From contig JAFZSS010000246.1 in the NCBI GenBank assembly GCA_017619255.1, forward strand, positions 1 to 5,721: 5,721 bases of DNA, read 5' to 3'. The stretch is from Muribaculaceae bacterium. GTDB taxonomy: Bacteria > Bacteroidota > Bacteroidia > Bacteroidales > Muribaculaceae. Positions 1 to 4,304 of this stretch are shown piece by piece. Position numbers and translations under genes: made by a program. The notes beneath the pieces are model-generated. The model worked only from the letters and a program-made list of their open reading frames with translations, was not told where the DNA came from and ran no database searches. Numbering within the stretch: position 1 is the stretch's first letter; each line of letters starts with the position of its first letter.

Positions 1-85
1 CCATCACCAGGGCAAACACAGCCAGCGCTGCCAGCAACGCTTTGTCCTTCTTGCGGACCACAGTTCTTTGTTCGTCTTTTTCCAT
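1..85 (-). CDS. N-terminus of a membrane-anchored protein, probably HlyD/EmrA-type efflux adaptor (partial)
   Basis: Only the first 28 codons are in the window, and the gene continues past base 1. The ATG is at 85-83. The peptide begins with about 14 charged residues (MEKDEQRTVVRKKDK), followed by a hydrophobic run (ALLAALAVFALVM) that looks like an uncleaved membrane anchor with a short lysine/arginine-rich cytoplasmic tail. That layout is usual for inner-membrane periplasmic adaptors of the HlyD/EmrA class. The gene lies 80 bases downstream of a TolC-family gene on the same strand, and TolC-adaptor-permease operons are common in Bacteroidales. The adaptor assignment rests on this anchor and the neighbour; no lipoyl or hairpin domain is visible. 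Any other bitopic inner-membrane protein remains possible. No good TAnnTTTG element was seen in front of it, so it is probably co-transcribed with the TolC gene. Confidence 0.5.
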   Translation of the reverse strand, partial: MEKDEQRTVVRKKDKALLAALAVFALVM

Positions 86-120
86 ATTGAGTAGTAAATT
101 AAAATATTCTGTCCTTGGTT

Positions 121-152
121 TCTAGATGCTCTAGATTATCTAGATGTCTAGA
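121..152. repeat. Array of four TCTAGA palindromes, about 9-base period
   Basis: TCTAGA occurs at 121-126, 130-135, 139-144 and 147-152, giving steps of 9, 9 and 8 bases. The bases between copies differ (TGC, TTA, TG). The array fills much of the 80-base gap between the TolC-family gene and the downstream membrane-anchored gene, so it would lie inside their shared transcript. Each hexamer is its own reverse complement, so the array could bind a dimeric protein as DNA or form alternative hairpins as RNA. The function is unknown. Confidence 0.8.
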
Positions 153-165
153 GGGGAAATTCATT

Positions 166-1593
166 TTAATAGCTCATCGTGCCCATCACCTTGTTAAGGT
201 ACTCATGGGTGAGCTGCACATTGATTTCGGCATCAATTTTCTCACTGTTGGCCTTAAGCCAGGCGGTCTGAGCGGCAAGCACCTCGTCGATAGTGCCCAT
301 GCCCTCCTTAAAGGCGATGCCGGCGATACGCAGGTTCTCGTCGGCCTGATCCAGGTTGGCCTTGGTGGCCTCGTAGGTCTTGAACGCTTCCTGATAGCTG
401 AAGGCAGCCTGACTGATCTGCAAGGCGATTTTCTCCTTGGCGTCATCGAGCTCCAAGCGTTTGACATCGGCTTCAACCTGCGCTGCCTTGACCTTGTTGC
501 TCAATCCGCCCCAGTGCCACAGGGGCACCTTGAGTGTCGCACCGATGCTGAAGCCGGCGCCAAAGCGGTTCTCAAAGCCGTTATAACTGTTCGGGTTGGT
601 GGCATGCAGAGCGGCGACAGCGGCCAGCTTGGGCATCATCTCGCTGCGGGCGACCTTCACCTGCTGGTCATAAATCTTGGTGGCCAATTCCAGCGAACGG
701 ACATCGTGGCGCTTGTCAAACACCTCATTGAGATTGTAGTTGGACGGAGCCAGCGAGAGATCCAAGTCATCGCGCCCCTCGTCGGCCAGCGTCACCATGG
801 TGTTGACGGGCAGACCGCACAGCTGTGCCAGCAGCATGCGCGACAATGTCACGCCGTTGTCCACCTTGGTCAGGTCCACATTGGCCTCGTTGAGCTTCAC
901 ATCGACGGCAAGCTGGTTGGCACGGGTGGCGACACCCTGCCCCACCATCGCCTTGACATCATTGTCAAGCTTCTGCACCAGATCCACATAGCTGTGGGCC
1001 AGCTTCTGCTTGGCACAGAGCGAGACGACCTGCCAGTAGGCGGCATCCACATTATAGATGACATCCTCGACCTTGCTCGCGCGCATCTCGCGGGCGAGTT
1101 GTTCAGCGAGATCGGTGATCTGGTTCATCGCCGTGATTTTACCGCCCATGTAGATGGGCTGGGTCACCGTCAGGGCGCCACCCATCAGGTTGTGGGTGTT
1201 GAAGGTCAGGCCGCTCTTGGGCAACAGTGCCACCGTCGAGGGAACATACTGCCCGTTGACCTGCAGGGGATAGCCCGTAGTCGGGTCGATGACCAGGTTG
1301 TAGTCATAGGTGCCCGTCTGCATGTTGAACGACTTGGTAGGCAACATCTGGTCCTCCTTGATGAGCGACATCTTGCGAGAATTATAGATGTAACCGGCGG
1401 TGAAGTCAAACTGCGGCAGATAGGCTGCGGCAGCCTCCTTGCGTTGATAGCCCGCCTTGTCGATAGCCAGGGTCGCCTGTTGGATTTCCTTGTTGTTACG
1501 CAGTGCCATATTGCGGCATGAGTCCAGCGTCACCACTTGAGCCGAGGCCGCCATTGTTAGAGCGCACAGCACTGCAAGAACGATGTTTCGCAT
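166..1593 (-). CDS. TolC-family outer-membrane efflux channel
   Basis: This gene encodes 475 aa, the usual length for the TolC/OprM-like family. These proteins form the trimeric outer-membrane barrel and periplasmic tunnel of tripartite exporters. I chose the ATG at 1593 because it starts a clean signal peptide (MRNIVLAVLCALTMAASAQ). The same frame extends four codons upstream to a GTG at 1605. Family signs in order are VVTLDSCRNMALRNN (about 20-34), the tract of long heptad-like helices before and after AAYLPQFDFTAGY (57-68), the first barrel hairpin ending in TQPIYMGGK (144-152), VDAAYWQVV (182-190), the second hairpin LKVPLWHWGG (354-363), and YQEAFKTYEATKANLDQADENL with FKEGMGTIDEVLAAQTAWL near the end. 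It has its own promoter element at 1630-1637 and sits just upstream of a probable adaptor gene. The substrate cannot be read from the sequence. Confidence 0.93.
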   Translation of the reverse strand: MRNIVLAVLCALTMAASAQVVTLDSCRNMALRNNKEIQQATLAIDKAGYQRKEAAAAYLPQFDFTAGYIYNSRKMSLIKEDQMLPTKSFNMQTGTYDYNLVIDPTTGYPLQVNGQYVPSTVALLPKSGLTFNTHNLMGGALTVTQPIYMGGKITAMNQITDLAEQLAREMRASKVEDVIYNVDAAYWQVVSLCAKQKLAHSYVDLVQKLDNDVKAMVGQGVATRANQLAVDVKLNEANVDLTKVDNGVTLSRMLLAQLCGLPVNTMVTLADEGRDDLDLSLAPSNYNLNEVFDKRHDVRSLELATKIYDQQVKVARSEMMPKLAAVAALHATNPNSYNGFENRFGAGFSIGATLKVPLWHWGGLSNKVKAAQVEADVKRLELDDAKEKIALQISQAAFSYQEAFKTYEATKANLDQADENLRIAGIAFKEGMGTIDEVLAAQTAWLKANSEKIDAEINVQLTHEYLNKVMGTMSY

Positions 1594-1629
1594 ACTTCTA
1601 TTCACGATAATTGGTCTGTTTTATTGCTA

Positions 1630-1637
1630 CAAAGTTA
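1630..1637 (-). promoter_or_regulatory. Bacteroidetes-type -7 element of the TolC-family gene
   Basis: On the minus strand this reads TAACTTTG, a full match to the TAnnTTTG consensus of the Bacteroidetes housekeeping sigma factor. A start site about 7 bases downstream would leave a leader of roughly 30 bases before the ATG at 1593. The -33 position is only a T-rich run (the tail of the upstream terminator) with no clear TTG, so the promoter is supported by one element only. Confidence 0.55.
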
Positions 1638-1653
1638 CAACTAATTTCTCAAT

Positions 1654-1706
1654 AAAAAAACAGCTGTCCCAAATCGCACACTATTGGTGAAATTTGGAAC
1701 AGTTGT
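1654..1706 (-). terminator. Hairpin plus T-run behind the DUF3108 gene
   Basis: Arms at 1692-1706 and 1660-1674 pair over 15 positions, two of them G-U wobbles on one strand, around a 17-base loop. On the minus strand the hairpin is followed directly by seven T residues (1660-1654). This is the form of an intrinsic terminator for the DUF3108 gene, whose stop is about 60 bases upstream, and it insulates that gene from the TolC promoter. The long loop and imperfect arms mean it could instead be a dispersed palindromic repeat acting as a terminator. Confidence 0.65.
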
Positions 1707-1715
1707 TAGTTTCCT

Positions 1716-1750
1716 CGTTAAAGTCATTAAGGTCTTTAAGGTCCTTAACG
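1716..1750. repeat. Array of four TTAA cores at exact 9-base spacing (GTCNTTAAG units)
   Basis: TTAA lies at 1718-1721, 1727-1730, 1736-1739 and 1745-1748. The full units are GTCATTAAG, GTCTTTAAG and GTCCTTAAC (1723-1749). The block is bounded by an inverted pair, CGTTAA at 1716 and TTAACG at 1745. It sits between the DUF3108 stop codon and its terminator, so it would be in the 3' untranslated part of that transcript. I associate such GTCNTTAAG runs with intergenic DNA of gut Bacteroidales from memory only. Confidence 0.75.
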
Positions 1751-1764
1751 ACCAGTGACTGAAT

Positions 1765-2508
1765 CTACCCTTTATAGTAGCATTTCACCTCGCCCACGGG
1801 GAGTTTGCCCACGAGCAACAGGGGGATGCGGCTGTCATCGGTCGAAAGCCAAACCGAAATATTGTCGCTGGACTGTTTGCCTCCCTGCTGGGTGAAACGG
1901 AATTGCATCTTGTGGGCCTTGCGCTTGGTGCCATCACGCATCTTGATAGTTTCCACGCCCTGATAGTTGATGGTCAGGTACTCCTTCTCCTTGCCCGAGA
2001 AAATCACCGTCGTGTAGTTCTTGTTACGGCTCATCTCGTTAAAGTCCAGGTTACGCAACATGTAAAAGACGCTCAACATGTCATAGGCCTGAGCCTTGGC
2101 ACTCAAGTCGATGGTTGTGTTGCCGCTCTTGCGGTAGCGCGTGCAGTGGGCGCTGGTGTGGGTGTGGTTGTAGGAGAACTTGATGACATCACGGGCAAAG
2201 TAGTCCTTCTCGTGGGTCAGCTTCTCATAGCGCAAGGGCTTGAGGCTCGAATTCATGGTGCACTTGAGGGTGTCACGCACGGGATAGACCTTGTCGGCCC
2301 AGGAGCGCGTCTTGCCGGTGAGCTGTGCAAAATAGCCGTCGTTGGTTTTGCGGATGCTCAATGAGGCGTCGGCGGCATGCTTCCAGATCATCCCCCAGTG
2401 ATAGACAATCTCATAGTTGAGGGTCTCCTTGCTGAAGTCCCTTGCCAAAACCTGTTGTGGCAACACCATCGCCACCATAAGCAATACCGTAGTCAGTAAT
2501 CTTTTCAT
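1765..2508 (-). CDS. DUF3108 family periplasmic protein
   Basis: This gene encodes 247 aa. A signal peptide covers about residues 1-22 (MKRLLTTVLLMVAMV, then a cleavage region near VLA-RD), which points to export across the inner membrane. The rest fits the DUF3108 family: an early strand pair LNYEIVYHWGMIWKHAADASLSI (30-52), a central YDMLSVFYMLRNLDF (142-156) and the terminal ISVWLSTDDSRIPLLLVGKLPVGEVKCYY (217-245), where a W-L-S-D-D-x-R-x-P-L motif is characteristic. The family has no settled biochemical role; it is a beta-rich envelope protein of unknown function. Three cysteines (83, 122, 243) are present, and a disulfide is possible but unproven. The gene stands alone between a divergent gap upstream and its own terminator. 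I found no convincing TAnnTTTG element for it. Confidence 0.8.
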   Translation of the reverse strand: MKRLLTTVLLMVAMVLPQQVLARDFSKETLNYEIVYHWGMIWKHAADASLSIRKTNDGYFAQLTGKTRSWADKVYPVRDTLKCTMNSSLKPLRYEKLTHEKDYFARDVIKFSYNHTHTSAHCTRYRKSGNTTIDLSAKAQAYDMLSVFYMLRNLDFNEMSRNKNYTTVIFSGKEKEYLTINYQGVETIKMRDGTKRKAHKMQFRFTQQGGKQSSDNISVWLSTDDSRIPLLLVGKLPVGEVKCYYKG

Positions 2509-2597
2509 CGGTCAAATTCATTAACTTTCCACCTTTAGACCGCGCTGATGCCGATAAGTTTAATATGACGGGAGGCAACAATCCATAAGCCAAGATT

Positions 2598-2627
2598 TTG
2601 CGCTGTCAAAAAGATGTTTTAATTTTG
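2598..2627 (+). promoter_or_regulatory. Bacteroidetes-type promoter of the cohesin-like gene
   Basis: A -33 TTG is at 2598-2600 and a perfect TAnnTTTG (TAATTTTG) at 2620-2627, with 19 bases between them, which matches the usual spacing. Transcription would begin near 2634, about 23 bases ahead of the ATG at 2657. Confidence 0.7.
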
Positions 2628-2656
2628 CCGCACTGCAAGCAGCAAATCACATTGAT

Positions 2657-3211
2657 ATGAAACAGCTCATGACGATGATACTAGTGGCATTGATGGCCGT
2701 CGGAGTGCAGGCTCAAGGTAACCGCCTGCTGATGGAGGACTTTGTCATCGAGCCTGACAGTACCATTGTGATGCCCTTGATATTTGCTAACATCGACTCG
2801 ATGCGCGGCATTCAGTTCAACATATCACCGCCGCTGGGACTCTCCATCAATCGCATCAAGGCTAGCCGCAACAGCAAGAAATTGGGCATGACAGTTTCCA
2901 GCTATGAGCAGAACGGCATATCGACCGTGATGATATACCAAATGGGGCTTGGCGCCTTCCCGCCCGACAGCATACCCGTCGCCAATGTAGTATTTGTGGC
3001 CGATTCCGGATTCCGAGGCGGAGAAATCGAAATCTGGAAAAGCCTTGGTGCCAGCACGAACAACGCCAGCACAACCATCGATGGCGACACCGTGATAGTG
3101 ACCGTGCCACAGGCTAAGCTCATCGGCAATCCCATCGACCAGCAACAGGGAAAAGACCACTATTTCAACCTGGAGGAACCAACCGTCCTGCCGTCCGAGC
3201 CCAAACCGTAG
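2657..3211 (+). CDS. Small secreted protein with a cohesin-like beta-sandwich
   Basis: This gene encodes 184 aa. Residues 1-19 form a signal peptide (MKQLMTMILVALMAVGVQA, then Q). The mature part has LLMEDFVIEPDSTIVMPLIFAN followed by MRGIQFNISPPLGLSI (49-64), then IPVANVVFVADSGFRGGEIEI (106-126). That order (strand with ExF.I.PG/D, an 'xGxQFxIxxPxGL' strand, then a late hydrophobic strand) resembles the cohesin or carbohydrate-binding-like beta-sandwich that Bacteroidales place at the start of many secreted proteins. I know the pattern from family memory, not from a search. The protein holds one such domain and a polar tail (QQQGKDHYF to the end) without a recognisable sorting domain. It is transcribed divergently from the DUF3108 gene from a good promoter. 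The partner or ligand is unknown. The reading frame may once have been longer (see the finding at 3208-3273). Confidence 0.6.
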   Translation: MKQLMTMILVALMAVGVQAQGNRLLMEDFVIEPDSTIVMPLIFANIDSMRGIQFNISPPLGLSINRIKASRNSKKLGMTVSSYEQNGISTVMIYQMGLGAFPPDSIPVANVVFVADSGFRGGEIEIWKSLGASTNNASTTIDGDTVIVTVPQAKLIGNPIDQQQGKDHYFNLEEPTVLPSEPKP

Positions 3212-3307
3212 CCACCGAGCAGGCCACCCGCCCCGATGGCAAATGCACCTCGCGCAAGACTGCGACGCACTGAGGGCCTTCTTCACCCACCACAAAACAT
3301 CATTCAA

Positions 3308-3357
3308 AAACCTAAAAAAACCAAGCGAAAACCTGGTTTTTCTTGTTTTATAGGTTT
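3308..3357 (+). terminator. Possible terminator of the cohesin-like gene
   Basis: AAAAACCA (3316-3323) pairs with TGGTTTTT (3334-3341) around a 10-base loop, and an outer AAACCTA.AAAA (from 3308) pairs with TTTTATAGGTTT (3346-3357). A T-rich stretch follows the inner stem. The stem is mostly A-U with one G-C pair block, and the site is about 100 bases after the stop codon, so support is moderate at best. Confidence 0.35.
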
Positions 3358-3430
3358 ATCTTGCTTGATGACATGGAATTTTGGAAGATCATAGGGGAAA
3401 ATAGGTTTTTGTTTGGTTTTTAGATGGTTT
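3335..3430 (+). repeat. GGTTT iterations, three of them at 11-base spacing
   Basis: GGTTTTTCTTG (3335) and GGTTTATCTTG (3353) are 18 bases apart. GGTTT then recurs at 3404, 3415 and 3426, exactly 11 bases apart, close to one helical turn. The bases after GGTTT differ between copies. The role is unknown. Confidence 0.55.
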
Positions 3431-3457
3431 CATTAAAAAAAACAAAAAAGAAACCAT
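3424..3457. repeat. Inverted repeat ATGGTTTC / GAAACCAT
   Basis: Perfect 8-base arms at 3424-3431 and 3450-3457 flank an 18-base, almost pure A loop. The left arm includes the last GGTTT copy. There is no T-run after it on the plus strand, so it does not look like a forward terminator. Confidence 0.5.
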
Positions 3458-3514
3458 TTCCCCCACACCCCCTTTTAAAGAAAAAATAAAAAAAAATTAT
3501 AACTCTCTCAACAA

Positions 3515-3528
3515 TCGCGTGCGCGCGA
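3515..3528. repeat. Alternating purine-pyrimidine palindrome
   Basis: TCGCG at 3515-3519 pairs with CGCGA at 3524-3528, and bases 3516-3527 alternate C/G and T/G without a break. This GC island sits in the most AT-rich part of the gap. Such tracts can adopt left-handed DNA or small cruciforms, but this is inference. Confidence 0.45.
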
Positions 3529-3599
3529 ATGAGCAAACCCGGATGCAGAGGTTGATTCTCGTGCCAGATTATTTTTTTGAAAAAAATCGGGCAAAAGTC

Positions 3600-3630
3600 T
3601 TGACAAAACACCAAGAATGTTGTAATTTTG
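3600..3630 (+). promoter_or_regulatory. Bacteroidetes-type promoter of the 158-aa gene
   Basis: TTG at 3600-3602 and a perfect TAATTTTG at 3623-3630 are separated by 20 bases. The -7 element is centred in a small dyad, GTTG (3619-3622) and CAAC (3631-3634), which could be an operator or chance. The leader would run about 35 bases to the ATG at 3672. Confidence 0.7.
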
Positions 3631-3671
3631 CAACGTTAAATTATTGTTTTACCATTTAAGCACATTGTACC

Positions 3672-4148
3672 ATGAAAGACATGAAATCTGAAATCCGGAA
3701 GCGCTACCTGTGCGCCATGCGTGACAAAGAGTTCCTGGAACTCTACCACCCCACCCTCGACGCCCTGATGAAGCATGGCATGCCCGAGAGCCAAGCCCGC
3801 CGTGCGGCAGTCGAATTCACCATCAACAACGGTCATCCCCACTACCATGTGGACCACGAGCGCGCCTATCGCTGCGTGTGCCACTTGCTCAAGGCCGAAG
3901 AAAAGAAGGCGTCTAATGCCCGCACTTTCCGCACCAGCCTCGAGATGGGCCTGCCCAAACGCCGCCTGCGCCAGCAGATGTGGTACGAGATAGCTCAGCG
4001 TGTGGCCAGCTTGCGCAACCGCGGCATGAGCATTCCTCAAGCCATCGACCATGTGCTGGAGCACTGCCGCGCCTCGCGCTTCTTCATCTCACCTGCCACC
4101 GCCCTGACCAAAATCTGTCCCCAGAGCCGCACCCGCGCACTGAGATAG
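3672..4148 (+). CDS. Unrecognised small basic protein with two related halves
   Basis: This gene encodes 158 aa with no signal peptide and no membrane segment, and is rich in Arg, His and Lys, so it is probably cytoplasmic and possibly nucleic-acid binding (inference). I do not recognise the family firmly. The two halves are alike. Residues 33-69 contain GMPESQA, AVE and PHYHVDHERAYRCV; residues 115-147 contain GMSIPQA, VLE and SRFFISPATALTKI, an offset of about 82 residues. Each half reads as helix, GMxxxQA, helix, aromatic strand-like segment, helix. A histidine cluster (GHPHYHVDH, 54-62) is found only in the first half. The start at 3672 follows a strong promoter; Met4 is an alternative. 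The last codons and the TAG stop lie in a 7-base repeat unit, so the C-terminus may have been reshaped by repeat insertion. Codon use (C/G-ending) matches the neighbours. Confidence 0.7.
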   Translation: MKDMKSEIRKRYLCAMRDKEFLELYHPTLDALMKHGMPESQARRAAVEFTINNGHPHYHVDHERAYRCVCHLLKAEEKKASNARTFRTSLEMGLPKRRLRQQMWYEIAQRVASLRNRGMSIPQAIDHVLEHCRASRFFISPATALTKICPQSRTRALR

Positions 4149-4183
4149 GAGTGAGGAGTTAGGAGTGAGGAATTAGGAATTAT
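4142..4183 (+). repeat. Six 7-base units (GAGTGAG / GAGTTAG / GAATTAG)
   Basis: Units start at 4142, 4149, 4156, 4163, 4170 and 4177 and read GAGATAG, GAGTGAG, GAGTTAG, GAGTGAG, GAATTAG and GAATTAT. The first unit is the end of the 158-aa gene and carries its stop codon. The stops within the units (at 4146, 4152, 4160, 4166 and 4174) together cover all three forward frames. Heptamer repeats of this kind resemble the STRR repeats of filamentous cyanobacteria in style. Confidence 0.85.
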
Positions 4184-4185
4184 CG

Positions 4186-4218
4186 CTATAGTCCCTATAG
4201 ATACTATAGTTTCTATAG
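4186..4218. repeat. Array of four CTATAG palindromes at exact 9-base spacing
   Basis: CTATAG lies at 4186-4191, 4195-4200, 4204-4209 and 4213-4218. The 3-base spacers are all different (TCC, ATA, TTT), so conservation is confined to the self-complementary hexamer. This mirrors the TCTAGA and TTAA arrays elsewhere in the window. Confidence 0.85.
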
Positions 4219-4222
4219 AAAG

Positions 4223-4303
4223 CTAGGGACTAGGGACTGAAAACTGAAAACTGACAATCTACGGCCACGCCAAGGCGAGGCCCTACAAACTGAAAACTGA
4301 AAC
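4223..4303 (+). repeat. Second 7-base repeat run (CTAGGGA / CTGAAAA), split by a palindrome
   Basis: Units CTAGGGA (4223, 4230), CTGAAAA (4237, 4244) and CTGACAA (4251) form one run. Two more, CTGAAAA (4290) and CTGAAAC (4297), follow a 32-base interruption. The last unit ends one base before the ATG of the 136-aa gene, so these repeats are its translation-initiation region. Confidence 0.85.
4263..4282. repeat. REP-like palindrome in the heptamer run
   Basis: GGCCACGCC (4263-4271) and GGCGAGGCC (4274-4282) form a 9-position stem with one central mismatch and a 2-base AA loop. It is flanked by TCTAC on the left and CTACA on the right. Its high GC content contrasts with the flanking AT-rich repeats. 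I associate similar short 'GTAGGG...' palindromes with dispersed REP-like elements, from memory. Confidence 0.6.
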
Positions 4304-4304
4304 C

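Larger units (their letters stand above)
3212..3671. other. 460-base gap: GC-rich tail, then AT-rich repeat and hairpin region
   Basis: The first 60 bases are GC-rich and look coding-like in a shifted frame. From about 3300 the composition swings to strongly AT-rich. This part carries a possible terminator (3308-3357), GGTTT iterations (3335-3430), an 8-bp inverted repeat around an A-rich loop (3424-3457), a C-rich stretch with two runs of five C (about 3460-3472), an alternating CG/TG palindrome (3515-3528), an A/T palindrome (3567-3588) and the promoter of the next gene (3600-3630). No convincing protein gene or known RNA was seen here. Confidence 0.7.

Noticed and set aside
115..1521. A 468-codon open frame on the plus strand
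   Set aside because: It lies antisense over nearly the whole TolC-family gene, and its translation has no recognisable domain. Long antisense frames are expected from the strong G/C third-base bias of the real gene.
1600..1605. GTG at 1605 as the start of the TolC-family gene
   Set aside because: The in-frame ATG at 1593 begins a compact normal signal peptide and leaves a better leader from the promoter element.
1903..2364. Plus-strand open frame of 153 codons
   Set aside because: It is antisense to the well-supported DUF3108 gene, with no promoter and no plausible domain.
2509..2597. Promoter of the DUF3108 gene on the minus strand
   Set aside because: No TAnnTTTG match lies at a sensible distance. 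The closest (TGAATTTG) is a few bases from the ATG, and a TTG-N19-TATCGGCA arrangement keeps only the TA.
2825..3307. Minus-strand open frame of 160 codons
   Set aside because: It is antisense to the cohesin-like gene, which has a signal peptide and a promoter on the other strand. The translation looks like a mirrored codon-bias artefact.
3420..3614. Minus-strand 64-codon frame in the AT-rich gap
   Set aside because: It consists mostly of Phe/Lys/Ile runs from poly-A/T DNA. No promoter or family was seen.
3636..4064. Minus-strand 142-codon frame
   Set aside because: It is antisense to the 158-aa gene, which has a full promoter and matching codon use.
4142..4303. CRISPR array
   Set aside because: The repeats are 6-7 bases with at most 3-base spacers, far below CRISPR sizes, and no cas gene is present.
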